DNA from: Sinonovacula constricta
Lineage: Eukaryota > Mollusca > Bivalvia > Cardiida > Solecurtidae
Direction of reading: 5' to 3'
Assembly (NCBI GenBank): GCA_007844125.1
Contig: CM017572.1
Location: forward strand, 26,927,879 to 26,991,878
DNA length: 64,000 nucleotides
Positions 14,401 through 29,400 of this stretch are shown here, one piece after another. The notes beneath the pieces are model-generated. The model ran no database searches, was not told the DNA's origin, and saw only the letters and a list, made by a program, of their open reading frames with translations. A program made the translations under genes and the position numbers. How positions within the stretch are numbered: the stretch's first letter is position 1; each line of letters begins with the position of its first letter.

Positions 14401-17400
14401 AAGATTGTTGATATGTCTATTGGCATTGCAATTAAACAATGAAAAGCTTTAAGTTAATTTAGACATATTGTCAATTAGAATGACTGTTGGATCTTACAGT
14501 CAAACTTGAGGTCACGTATGATGGGTGGTCACCATAATGTAAGTGGTCAGTTGAGGTCCTCCCAAGAAATTTCTTCTTTAATTGTCACCTATTCAACAGT
14601 CGAATGCCTTCTGCAGCCAGTGTTCTACCTGATTGTGCAAATCTACCTTTGAGCCCTAATTAGAGGCCAATAAGCAGGTTCCAATTGTCAGTCACAGTCA
14701 TATGCTTTATGTCTGACCATAATTCCCCTACTCCCTACTCTCCAGTTATACCGGGTAATAACCACACTCAACTGTCCCTATCTACCAATCAAAATGTTGT
14801 CCTAGGGTTCAGAAACTGGTAGCTGAAGTAAGTGTCTCAGCCAATAAACTTTCAGCATATGTAGTAATAATATGGATAGCAGAATTATTTATTTATGAGT
14901 GGGTTAATTTATACACAGAACTATCACTTAAGAAATACTATTTTAGTAGCAATCAATGATGTCATATTTTAAAATCTTAAGCAGCCAATTTTGGACTGTC
15001 CCTTAGTTGGCTTCTTAACATAAGATTGACTGTATAATGCTTTTTTCTATTCCTTTCTGTTTTTCTTATCTTTGGATGTTGTATTCATATGTTGCCATTC
15101 TTTTTCATTTTTTTCTCATTTTAAAATATTACTCCACCATTAAACAAGCTTACCTTTTCACAGGTGTCATCACCCTCTGGGGTGGCTCTGAGGATGGGTC
15201 CTGGGACACCAGATTGGTCTGCGAGCCAGACTTCTGCCGAGCTGCCTTTCTCTCCCTCTCTATCACTGACCTGTAATGGCATATGAGCAAATATAACAAA
15301 CATTTCATTGTATTGAGGTACAGTTACACAAACCCCACACTAGTACCTAAAAACAGAAAGTTCATATTCTTCAGTGAAAACCCTGTCTATCATACTGCAA
15401 AGCAATGGTGGTTTTACTAAAGAAGATGCTAATTAATGGAAGTTGGAAATGTCAAAAATTTGTTGTTTTTAATTTAGCAATTAAAAAAAAATACAAAAAA
15501 GACTTGACAGAAAGTATATTGCCATTGTATAATGAACCAAACTGATAAAAGTAATGTTTATGTTTTGTTTTAAAATACATTGCACTGACCACTTATGATA
15601 ATTATAGTGATTTTATCTAAGAAGAGCCACTTGTGCACTGCAGGTCAGCTGAAAGACCTTCTCTCATCAAGTCCCTCACCCCTTATGGACCTTGAACCCA
15701 TGCAGCGGGATGTAAAGAAGTTAGAGGAGTTAAAAATCTAAAACTAGACAACATTATGAAAGATAGACGTTCATCTGTTTGTTTACACCTGCATGTCAGA
15801 AATAGCTTTAAGCTAGTGTCACAAAACTAAATTTAAAAACTTCTTGTATTTTGCATAATTTACCTTGGTGTAGTCTCATCAGAGGTGTAAGTGTCCTGGG
15901 TCGTATCCACCCCATGGTCCCTTGTTGCATCTGTCCGTGTTGGAGACATTGTTGGGGTCGTATCCTCATCTGTTGTTATTCGACCCTTTCGCTGCCCTTT
16001 TGACCTCTGACCTTGCTCCACTTTCCTATGTTGACCTTGATCTGGTTTAATGGCAACCTTGGACTTTGACCCTGAAGCAGCTGGTTCTGGTTTCTTGACC
16101 TTGGTGCCCTGTTGTGAGCCGCCATGTTTACTCTGTTGTTCTGTGTTATAGAAATGTGATGATTGGTTAATTGAGAAATGTATGCAAGAAAAAAGGACTG
16201 CATGTTTTATCTTAAACATGAACAGTGATAATATTTATAAGTGTCTGTATTCTTTAAATGTAGAAGTAAAATTATCTTTTTATTTTCCACATTATAGGCT
16301 GACTATTTTCTGTGGCCAGTTTGTTAACAAAAGTAATATACAACTATACAATATGGCCAAATTATAATGTGAATGATTTAAACATATAAAATGATGGCTG
16401 TAAATATCTACATGGCAAAGTTCAAAACAATGACCTGTGCATTTTACCAGAACAAAACATATTGCAAGGACAGACCATTTTGTTAGCATACACCTATGTT
16501 ATATTCACCAATAATAGTTTATTTTGATCATACTTAGACTTAAAAAAAAACATCCTGACACAGTTCTAATTCTCTTTACACTTCTAGCATGAACCAATTG
16601 CTGTTTGCAAAGCTAATATAGAACTCACATGTAGCATGATAACAACTTTCTACAATGTGTTAAATTTATGTAGTCAATAAATTTACCTTTCATTTCATTT
16701 CATATCATAACTGCATGCTCATATATATGGCATTTCATTAATAGTACATACAATATTTCACATGGTATGGTAAAAAATGTGTATATCAACTAGGGTCTTT
16801 TTTAACAAGTAGACAGTTTAATTAAATTATTTAAAATTTAAACTAAAATATGTTTGTTTTTACAGTTTCTTATATTTCTTTTCATTAGTAAAGCATTTAT
16901 GATTGTTTATAACAAGATATTTGAGGCCATGAAATCAAAGGTATAGATAGTCACAAAGAGATATCAGAAAAATATTTGATCAGAACCAACGACACGGCAA
17001 TGGTCAGATAGAATTCCTTATTATATAAATGTCCTCACATTAAAAGTGAATGGAAATGAGGCATTATTTTAAAAAATTTGACCTATTTAAAATTTTGTAG
17101 TTACTGATATAATTATACACTTAAATATATACATGTAGATGTAAATAATTGTATTAACTATAATTTTAAGCCAAAGTACAACCCAAAATCATTACATATT
17201 ATCATTGTCAAGCCTAAAACTAAATAGCACTTAAAATATGAATATTCTAATATAAAAGCATGCAAAACACTACATTTGGCAAAAGAGTAGCAGATGTCCA
17301 ATTGAAAAACAAATTTTGAACCAATAACTTAAAGGCAATAAAAACAAAATTAGACAAAAGAACAAATGCTACATCATAAATAGCAAATAAATTTAACAAG

Positions 17401-20400
17401 GTAAACAGTGATAGGTCAATCACAACCATGTGGAAAAGTAAATATAGTCACAGCAAACATAAGTGAAGATTGTTAAAACACTTATTGCAATATGATATGT
17501 TCATCATTATGAGCACCTAGTTGGGCAGCATTAGGTGTAATGAGGCAAACAAATGTTTGTTGAGTGGGTTTATCGTCCTACCAACAGTATTTCAGATATA
17601 TTGCTGCCTTCACTGTATAAAGCATGCTGTGAACACCTGGCATGATAACACACCCAGTCACATTATCCTGACACCAGGCAAACCAATCATGGAACAATCC
17701 TTATATTTGCTTAAGCATTAACAAGATAACTAAACCAGTTTTATTTTCAATAACTTTATTATGTCGTGACCCAGGATAAAACCTGAATATACCCTGCCTG
17801 GAGCCATTGCTCTGCCGATTGTGCTAACAGGTCCAGTGTAAACATAAGTAAGTAGATATGACTCCACATTAAATGAAGTGATGTTTTCTATTTTTTAATC
17901 ACCTGTGTACAAAAAAACATGGTACTTTGTTAAAATACAACTTCAAAACATTAAATGTTTAAGTCATGGTGATGTGTTTTTTTTTACAACAAGGCTAAAT
18001 AACTTTGCTTAAATGAAACTAAACCAAGAAATCTCTTATATTTAGGTTAAAGCTTCCACTTAATACTTTATCATGCCTTCAGCATATGAATTGAGTTAAA
18101 CAGAGATATTCAATATATGAAAAAGTGTATTATGTAAGAATTCACTATGTTTTAATATAAGTTCAATCAAAACTGTTGGGGTTTGCATATAATTGGTGGG
18201 AATGGGATCACTCCAAATTTAGGGTTATAAATACATGTATAATCTGAAAAACATCTATTAAGAAAGAAAAAAATACATTTGTACATAATATAATGTTGTG
18301 CAGACACAAATAAACAGTAGGATTGAAGAAAAAGTACTTATAAGATCATGACTTTTGAAGAAAAACAATTAATATTTAATATGTCCGGTATATATATATA
18401 TATAAGCTGTTCAAACTGTGCTACAATATGCAAGAATAAGTTTCCAGCCTCTGATTTGGGTGACAATACATTAACTAATAAAATAATGGTGGAAAACAAC
18501 AATTTTGTTCTCAAGCTAAAAAGGGAACTCAAAACAGGGGAGACAACTCTAGAAGTAGCCCATATGACTATATACACTACAAACAGTATATAACTAAAGT
18601 GCAGAAAATAAAAATACTCAGGCACAAAAACAAGTGCTGGCAGAATGAGAGAACTATTGCTAACCAGAACTTGACGTCAGCCAAGAAAAGTTGAGATCAG
18701 TTGTTTCATTTAGAGATGGGTCTATTGAAAACTGGTCTGAAAATACAGCATTACAATTGCTTATTTAAGCCAAAAAACCCAAAACAAAGTTGTATAAATT
18801 TAACTTATGAATGATTGGTTGTCTCAAACCAATGCTTGTTAACGTTTATTTGTACATTGATAAATATTATTTCCTTTAAAGAAATACCAAATTGTTTTAA
18901 AATAGAAAAAAAAAGTAAAACAAAAAAGGTTTTTAAGTCTTAATTTGTTTGTGCATCTTTGATGTATTCAAACAAATAGTGTTACCAATATCAAAAACAA
19001 CAAAATAAAAGCTGTATGAATAAAGTATTGCCACAACAGATAGTTTCAAAGGTTCTGTCTGCCAGTTGATCATATGTAAAATAAAGAAAACTGAAAGAAA
19101 ACCAAAAACTCTCATGAAAAAGTTATGCATGATGCACTGCCTAAACAGTGATCTTAATCTAGTTCTTCTTTCATTCCTATGAAATTTACTTTCTTACTAA
19201 GAAGGTAAAGGTAAAAAAGTTTTTTTTCTGACAGTTCATTTAACAAAATGGTTGAAATGTCTGATAAGAACAAGTTAAACAATCATTTACATTGTCTGGT
19301 GGTTACATGCTAGGATGTCATTCTCCAAGCCATAATTCAAATCCAGCATGTCTTTTTTTAATTAGTAGAAAATAATGATTTTGTTAAGTTTATTTAGCTT
19401 TATTTTGTTTATTTTAGGAAAATAACAATTATGTTTTTATTTTTATGAATTTTGGGAACTGACAGACATGACCTTTTATTAAATTTATGTAATAGATGTT
19501 TGTGCCAGATAATAACTTAAAGAAAAAAATAAACATATCTATGGAGATTTTCTATGATCTACTAAATAGGATTCACACTTAATTATTTTTTAATCAGAAA
19601 CTTCTTATTACTCTATGTTTAATCTAGTAGAGCTAAATCAAAATGATATCAAATTGACTTGACATTCTACAGCCTAAGAATGAGGAAATTCTACTTATAC
19701 TAAACAATTTATATTCCTTACAAATAATACCATGCATATTTATAAAATAGTACTGTAAGTTATAAACTTTAAAGCATAGAAAGTTTGGCCAAAGAAAACA
19801 CTTAAACTATTTAGAAAAGGATTTAATCAATATATTGTAAGAATTTTACAAATACAAAAGCTCTAGAAAATATTTAGATCAATTGAAATTATGAATCTTT
19901 AACATTCAAAAGCTCTTCATTTTTTTTTAGTAAAAACAACAGCAAATATGTATTAAAAAATAACAAAGCCATTTATGAAAGTCATACCTTCTTCTGTATC
20001 TTCGGCAATTTTCTCAATTTGCCTCTGAGCACCACGTCTACTGCCGCTACCACGACTACCTCGACGAGGTCGCACGTCCGAGTCAAAGCTCATCTCACTC
20101 TCTGTGACTGTCGTATAACTGTCATCAGTAAATTCTCTGCTTGGCTGGGACGCCTAAGAATGAACATTGTATCTATGCATATATGTATACTTATGATGAT
20201 AAGCACAATATGATGATGAAAATAAAAAAGGCTTTGTCATCTTAAAACTCTTCATCTAATGACTTTTAGCCTCAGTCAACAAAGTTACATCACTAAGTGG
20301 TACAGACTTAATGCAACATTGTGTACTGAATTAAAGTTTTTATGACCAAAGATATAAATGTTTAATTTCATCTATGGAAAGAAAACTCCAGTAGTTCTAT

Positions 20401-23400
20401 AGAAACAAAACTCAAGTAGTAGTTCTATGGAAAAAAATAAAATGTGACATTTGATATTTTTACTGCTTTTTTTTTTCCAAACTATTTATGCCTGTACTGG
20501 TTCAAATGGCTTAAGATTGTATTAATGTAAGAAAACCACTTGATAAGTACCAGTATCTTAAACTTTGCAGAAGGTTGCAAAGTTTCAATCAACCTTAAAA
20601 ACCTTTACAAAGTAACTACAATTAGCTGTTAGAAATCAGACATTATCTTTCAGTATATTAAACCTTGCTGTGTTCTTTCAATTACTTTAACAAATCAATT
20701 AACTATATAAACAAATGCAACAAAACATCATTATCAGCCTACCTGACTTCTAGTCCTATTTCTGCCATCTTGATTCTCTCTGGTTGGTGTCTTGGCACGA
20801 GTTGATTGGTCTGCCTGTTTACTCTCTGTCAGTGGGAAGGCCTTTGTTGGTGTGCGTCTGGATGCTTGGGTGGAGGAAGCTGATTGGCCAGACCGTGAGG
20901 AATGGGGCGTGGCTGGACGCGCACTGTCTTCTGACCTCACACTCTGTCGGGAGCTGGGTCTGAGAGCAAGTATGTATATACATACATTTTAGCCTATATT
21001 GCTCATGTTTTTTAGACAATAAGATAAAGAGAACTTTTAGATGACATAAGAGGTGTATCCTCAGGCCTGTCTATGCATAGTGCTGTCAATGTAGTGTGAT
21101 GTAGTTGCTTGAGTATTTCTGTAAAATTTATATTTCTTTCTTTTTGTCTCATGCCTATATAGGATCCTTCATAAACATATATTTGACAAATGAAAGTAAA
21201 CAACATGTCAAGTGTCTGATTTTTAAAAATATTTAGCTTTAACTGTAAAAGCAACAGCATGAAAAGATAGACTACAAAAAGATTCAAAGATGTGAAGTTT
21301 TCTTTTTGAAAGTTAACAAGTCTAACCTGAAAAGAACCTCAAAAATTCAGTGACCTTGGACTGGAAGTGTCATGAGGTAAGCTGAAGGGTAACTGTTTTG
21401 GGTATGACCAGTGCACTATGGATATCACCACTTAGCTTCATGTCTACGAACACACATTACAAGACTTAGATATAACACATCACTCACCTCTGACTGCCTG
21501 AGTCACTTGGGTGCCTCATACGGAGGGGTGACTGCTGAGGTTGTCTTCGTGTTGACAGGTTCCCGGCACTGACCTCTGACCCTACCATGGAGCCAATGAA
21601 ACCACTGTCGGTGTCAGCCTCTCGACGACCTGTCATCTGCTTAAACTTTCCTGGACCTAGATGAGCATGTGACCAACTTATACATTAATTAAATGTAACC
21701 ACAGAGAAAGTAGAAAACATGTACATGAACAAACTCAGGATAAAAATCTCTATCAGAACTATAGAACAGTTTACATTAATAGTTTAAGTCTTTTTTTATT
21801 ATAACAATGGAAAATAAAGAGTAATCTTTATCATACTGTTATATGTAAAGAAATTTCAAAATAGTGCTTAATTTTCAACATTGTATGAAGTCAGTATGAA
21901 TCTAGTAAGGTATTACTAAGGCTTTTCTTTTAGATAGTTTGTACATCATTTTTCTCGATTTTATTCCATTTTCCTTCTTATATTTGTCATCTGTCATCCA
22001 AAATTATTGCCGACTTTCTAGTACAATAAATATGAAGATCAAAAAACAAGAAAAAAGGTTATTTTTTCAAATCGAAAGATTTACTCAACATTATTACAGC
22101 ATTTATATTATAACAAAGTTGCAGAAGAAAACTAGTCATTTAACAGTATCAGTTTCAGTTAAAAAAAGGTAAGATATTAAATTTTGAAAAATCAATTTGT
22201 ATTCTGGCTTGATATTAAAACTTAAATACTAACCAAAATGATAGCAATGTGATACGGTTTTCCATTATGTCTAGCTCTGGCAAACAAAAACATATCATGG
22301 ATGGACAAAATGATTTTTTTTGGGAAAATGCACCGACACAATTATGGTTGCATTGGCAAAGTCCATCTAGTTAGTGGTGGAGGAAGACCCCAGACTTATG
22401 TCTGGGTAGAACCACTGGCACATTACAGGTTAGCTGGAAATCCTCCCCACATTAAAGTTCTCAACCCGAGACTTGAACCCATATGGTCAGGGGCTGAGGA
22501 GTTTCAAGTCAACAACTCTAACAACTCGTCTTGGGCGCCCCCGATGGACAAAATAAATATACAGCTTAATCTAATAAAAAAAGCACAATATACTGGAACA
22601 TGCACTTGTATTACTAAAACAATGATGTTATTTTTAATTAATTTAAAAAAATATGGAATCTTTCTACAAATGAATATGCAAAATGACATGAAACTGATTT
22701 ATGAGTCTTCTCAAGTATATAAATCATACTCCCTTGTCATAATTTACCATGCTTTGTGACAGACAGCTAAATCTAGAGGTATTCGAAGTGTCATGAAGAT
22801 ACAGGAACATTTTTTCTATACCAGTAAATATTTAAAGTACCAATAAGAAAACTCATTATAAATAAATGTATATTGTATAATTAATCATTTCTCGAGCAAA
22901 TCTATAATAAAAATCATTGACCATCAACAGTTACTGAATTAAATGCCAAAATAAAACCTTAGAAACCAACACAATGTGACAATCATTTAGGCATTCTGAC
23001 GTGCCAGATATAATTAGAAATCTGTCAAAAGGTGAAAGCATTCAATAGCTTGTTAAGACTGTTATTGTTCAATGGTTATTTTGCCTTTTTTTTAATTTTA
23101 AAGTAAATGTTTAAGCATAACTTTGAACAAGTTATAGAAATAATTATTCAATTATTAACCTTCAAACAAGAGTCCACTTACTGGTGAGAACTTTCTTTTG
23201 GGTTTCTGATTTTACATTGATATTACCTGACCTCCCCAAATATACAATGTTAAAAATATTATTACAAACTCAGGAAAATAAATCTTTCTTACATTAATTA
23301 AAATGACAACGCAAATTCATTTCATAAATCATAATCAAAAATAATTCATTACAATGCGACAGATTTTGTAAGAAAAGTTCAGATTTAACATGCAAACAAA

Positions 23401-26400
23401 ATCCCTGAAAACTGTGCCACCTTGTCAGAAGTGCAGCAGAGTGCAGGATTACTTTTAGGTACTTTATTACACACAAATGATAAATGAATTGGTTATTATC
23501 TAGCCTTTAAAAAACAAGGAGTAGGTTTGAAAAAAAAGAATGAATGATGGCAGTTTTTAACAGAACCTGAATGTGTTACTCTATTATGAAGCAGAAAAAA
23601 GGTTCATGTCTATCTTTTATTCTGTTGAGAAAAATCTTTTGAAAAAATTTAAAGAAATATCTCATGTTTGCTTCAATAGTTTAATGCATACTTATATTAT
23701 GTTATATATCATGTTAACGTCAAGGTCATACTTAAGATCATTCCTGATAAATTGTTACTCATGCTTTATATCTGTGTCTTGGTCATAACTTTGCATAACC
23801 CGCTAGACATTCAATCAAGCTAACCAAATGTAATCCAATCTTAAAGGTCAATCAAGATAACCAACTGTAATGCAATCATAAAGGCCAATCAAGCTAACCA
23901 GTTGTAATTCATTAATTAAGGTCAATCAAGCTAACAAATAGTAATGCAATCATTAAGGTCAATGTCAAATTAAAAGTCATACTTACGATCATACCTTAAA
24001 AATTGCTACTCATGCTACATATCTGTGTCTCGGCCATAACTTTGCATAACTTGCCAGACAATCAATCAAGCTAACCAATTGTAATGCAATCATTAAGGTC
24101 AATCAAGCTAACCAACTGTTATGCAATCATTAAGGTCAATCAAGCTAACCATCTGTAATGCAATTATAAAGGCCAACCAAGCTAACTAATTGTAACACAA
24201 TCATTAAGGTCAATCAAGCTAACCAACTGTAATGCAATCATTAAGGTCAATGTCATAATAAAGGTCATTGCATCTACTGAGGAAATCATCAGTTACATTG
24301 ACATTTCTTGTTTCTTACAGTTTAATTTGTTTTTATGATTTTATTTTGCTGTAATGACCTATTACCACTTAAAAAATGAACCAACAATGATATCCCTTAG
24401 AGCACATCAATGACAAGACTTTGTTGATCTCTCTGAGCAGAATGTGTGAAGCAAAAATACAATGACACTGTCCTATCTTTCAAATGCATGAAGAATGTTG
24501 ATGTAGGTTGTGTGCCCATTGCCATGCAATGTATGTATATAAACAGCAATACCATTCCACTCTGACATACCAAAGTCAATGCTGATGTCTGTGAGCATGT
24601 GAAAAGCAGGTTCTTTGTTAATTGATTAGATACAAGTACATTTATTAATTAATAAATAACAGCTGCAGTATGTATAGGTTTAAGGAAATAAAAAGCCGAT
24701 ACAAAACATAAACATAATATTTTTATGTAGCATTTTTACAGTATACTGCTTTTATTTGTTTGTATTTGCGTAAAATATTTAATAAAAAAGTATCATTGTA
24801 TTAATTTATAAAGTTGTTCATTCACAGACAGGGAACAAAACAAGAGCTTCCAAAATAGAATCTGGCAAATACCTTGGAGTATTTGCTGACCAAAGTCTGG
24901 TTACAGATGGGGAAGATAAACAGTAAGAACAGAAAGATGGGATTAAATATGAAGCTATCACAATATAATTATACATGAAAGACATTTCTGTCACATATTT
25001 AAAAAGAAATCATTATTTCTAATAATAAGTACACACTAGGCAAATATTCAAAGTATTGAACAAAAAACAAGATCATAAGGATGACATATTTCTATAATAA
25101 ATACTCACCAGGAAGTTTAGAGAGTGGGCTGTTAGACCCTGACTGGCCACCTGTAGCTCCGCCTTCGTGTTCTGAGATACCACTGTCTGGTAAACTGGTC
25201 ATGCTGCCTCCCTCTGGACGCTGAATCAACAACAGAAGGAGATAAATAAACTTGTTGCAGATGTCTGGGCTTTTTCTAGAGAGTATATAAACCCTCCAAT
25301 ATATTTATCTACAGATGGATATATAAACTTACAATTAAGCAGAGGCACCCATGAGCAGAAGATATAATCGACTCCTGTAACTTTTCAGTCTTTTACCTAA
25401 TGGTTTTGAGTCTTGCTTTGAGCTCTTCCAGAATCTGTGCAGCATACTAGGCTGCTGGTTCCACCCAGTTATTTTTCTCTGGTGTACTTCAACTAACTAT
25501 AGACAGATGTCACAGTAATACAAGCACTGTGCTATTTAATGCCTTGTAAAAATATCATGTTTTGAGACATTGTAGATATACTGCTGAATGTAATCTTTGT
25601 GTTAGATGAACTGTAATTTCTTAAACTACACAAACCATTTTCAATGAAGCAGACATAAGCAAAAGGTTAAGGGTTGAGAAGAAGATCGGCTAATCCACCT
25701 TAATGTGGGCCAGACCTGATAGCGCAATCTGTAAAGCGTCAGCTCCAGGCACAGGAGGCCCCGAGTTCGATCCTGGGCCGTGACATACCAAAGTCAATAA
25801 AAATGGTAGTGACATAGCTCCCTTGCAAATATAAGGGTCGTTGCATGACTGGTTGGCCCGGTGTCAGGATAATGTGACTAGTATCATGACAGGTGTTCAT
25901 GGCATGCTATACACAGTGAAGGCAGCACTATATCTGCTTCAAGTGGAAAACACCTCCAGGTAAATGAAATACTGCTGGTGAAAAAAACCAATAAACAAAC
26001 AAAAAAAACTTTAATGTGGATAGGTTGCCATATGCTGGTTACATCAGACTTACCTGTACATTGTTTAAACATTTCTTACAAAATAATTTAATAAATAGTA
26101 CACAATGAGTCATGGGTTATTTGGAAAATAAAGTTTTTACAAGATCTTCAATAATTATCATGTTTTGTTGCTAACTTCATTGCCTTTTTCCCTCAAATAA
26201 TGCAAGTGTCAAAATACATTGTCAAGAAATCCAAAGCAATTATAAAAAAAAAATATTAGTGTTGGATGACCATGACCATGGTGTATAAGAACATTAAGGG
26301 TGAAAACAAAGTTATCCACATCAGATTCTTGGTGCATGTACCTTAGGTTATATGCTTGTAGTCTTGCAGCATGCACAGAACTTCAACAAGGCCTACTCAT

Positions 26401-29400
26401 TGTACAGTTATTATTAATTATGATTATGAAGTATCATACAGAGTTAGTGATGTGAATAAAAATCGAAAGTGCAGTTCCTGATCAGACCACTTCATAAATG
26501 ATCTAGATTTACACTTACTCCTTCAAGGGCATTTCAAATCATTTCTTGAACCCTAAGCATTATGTGTTAATTTCAAATAAAAAATTACAGTAATGACTTT
26601 ATTTTCTATGGCCACACAGTTGGATAAATTCAATTAACCCTGTGAGCCTTATTTTCTAATTAAGTAAACTTGGTTTTAGGTTAACAAGATTGAATTAGGA
26701 TACACATGACAATTTTATAATTATAAAAACAAGTGTCACCATTTGTTTATATTATAATTTGTTAAGTCATATTAATATGCTGACAACCATGAAAAAGCTT
26801 CATTCAGAAAAATATACATTTCACTGCTATAGAGTCAACAAAGATTGGCAATTTCCTATAGCTGCTCTCTCCAACTCTCAGTTGTGTACTATTTCAATGA
26901 AAATAATTCACCAGCTTGTTGGAATTTACCATCTCTGTGTATCAGTCCTTGCCAAAGCATAATTTCATTCATGTGAACCTTTTCTGTGGCCAAAGTGGGA
27001 GATTTTCACTTGCAAAGTGAGAAATTTGTTATTTTCATATAAACAAAGAAGGAAGTTATCTGTTTCCAAGTAGGGAGATTTCTGAAACTGTGTAAAACAC
27101 CCCTCGTTATAAAACAATTTTGAAACTTAAAAGCATGAGTCTCCCTCAAAAAGTGGGAGAGTTCACATATAAGTAATAAGTAAGTGCAATTATAGTTTGA
27201 TCAAGGAGATCTTTCCCAGATTATTGCAGTATATCAACATCTTAATACTTTTTAGATGGGGCTACTGGATGAACTGTGAAATGTGAGAAATGTTTCATAC
27301 AGTATTAAACACATCAACACACAAAACTCAAACCAAACATGATATTGTACTTTAGATTATTATTTTCAAGTCTTTCCCCAAGTATTACAAAAGTACTCCT
27401 ATAGGTTGTGCAGGGATTAAAATTCACAGCAGACCAACAGACCAATGAGAACAGGTTTCACATCTCCATAAGACCAATCAAATTCTACCTTTTTTCTGGG
27501 TTTATAGAAGGATGACATCCCACTATCAGTGGCTACACTTTCAACACTCTCTCTCATGTAATCTGGACTCTGTGGTTTGACAGAAGTATATAAGGTTTAA
27601 ATGTCACTCTTTAAACTGTCTCTTGTGGTGAAATGTTAAAAGGTCTGAATAACCATTTACTTTAAAATCCGGATCATATGCTCAAATCTTGGAAAAGTAA
27701 AAACATCTTGTTTATAAAAAAATGATTTCAATAAAATTAAACATTGAAAGCTTTAACACTTATTTTTGTTATCTTTATTAAATCTTTGAATATTTGTTAA
27801 TATCTTAAAAAACAATAAACCTTTATTTATGGATTAAGAATTTTTTAATTGAAGCGAGTGAAAGCATAAGTTGAAATTTTTAAAAAGAAAAAACAACATG
27901 TGAATCTGCCTTTTAGAGAAGCAAGATTACAAGATATTATGAAAACTATGATATGACATGTTCTAATTATTATTTATCCATGCTTTATATGGTTAATAAA
28001 AGAGGATTCAAAGAAAAAGTAAATATTTTATCACAAGCAAAAATTATCCTAAAGCAAGAGCAAGCAAGCAATTGTTTTAAGTCATGGGAAGCCACTTTTG
28101 CTGTAAAAAGCAATTTTCCCAAGGCACTTAAAGCTTTAAATTGTTATGCAATTGCCATGTAAATTAATATTTTGAAGAAATTTTAATTATCCAGACAGTG
28201 CTAAATCATGCATTACCAAACAATATCATATAACCATAGCAACATACTTTTTTTAGATTTGTTTCTCGTCTGTCCCGCCTCTCTCTGTCTGGGAAGTCAT
28301 GGCGACGGGGTCGTGGAAGGCTGGGGCAGGGTGACCCACGATCATTGAATGTGGAGTCAGGACTATGACGCCCTCTACTGGATAAACTGCTGTAGCTCCC
28401 GCTGCGATCTTTTGCATGCAGCTGGGAACCATTCTTACCATCAGCCACGTCTATAGGGTAGAGGTGCACAAGGTTGGGATGGTTGGACATAAACATGTGC
28501 AGGAAATGTCAATAATTATTCTACCAAGGAAGCTTTGATACTGTACATGCCAGGGTAAAACACACAAATGTACAATTATTTAAACCATTTCATATGCCAA
28601 TGAAAAATTTCATTGTTGTTTATCTATCATCTGATGTCTAAATGATATGTTTAAACTAATGAAAAACTAAAGAAAAAAAATATATTCTACACATACACCA
28701 ACTTAATAATTTGCACCCAATGTAAAAATACCTTTAATTAAAAAATGTCTTCTTTGAAAAATGACACAGACAAAATATTTAAATATTCAAAAACATCCTT
28801 CACCAAAAGTAAAAAAAAATCTCCTGGTACCTCATGATTTGAATATATTATTACACAACCCTCTTCCAATAAAAAACATCTAAGGGCCAATTAAAATGAT
28901 TTTTTCATCTACCCATTAACTAACCTCCATCACGCTCCTCTCCCTTGTATGATCTCAGTGACCCACGTGATGTGTTAAGATCAGTCTGTGATTTAGACCT
29001 TTGTCCTTGCGAAAGATTTCCTTCCTTGGTACGCTCCCACCTATAAAATGACAAAGTACATTTGTTATATAGCATTTTAGCAAGTTAAAACAAAAGATAA
29101 AAGCTTTGATATATGAATAAGTCTGACATATTTATAACAGAGTAGCACCCCAGCACTTTAAGCTAGCTGAAAAAACATTTAACATAATTGGTATTCATTT
29201 AATACAGTATAAAAAGCATTTAAGAACAAACAACATATAATCTTCTTTTATTGTGAAACACCTTTCTTTCACAAAAGAACACACAATAAGTTTTAATGCA
29301 AGTAATTTGTAAAAATTATAATTTATTTTGAATTTAAATTTATCACTCGACAAATAGGAAAACTGTGTAAAAATAAAGTAAATGAACAGATTATTATATA

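Larger units (their letters stand above)
21657..25108 (-). other. AKNA: AKNA intron 11
   Basis: 3452 bases. It holds a SINE (22318-22545) and a 37-bp tandem array (about 23720-24265). The remainder is AT-rich and featureless. Confidence 0.7.

Noticed and set aside
22301..22759. 152-codon plus-strand open frame
   Set aside because: Its first half lies in a SINE and the rest is low-complexity intron; no family resemblance.
25709..25785. tRNA gene
   Set aside because: Has A- and B-box-like sequences, but acceptor and anticodon stems do not pair; it is the head of a SINE with an A-rich tail and target duplication.
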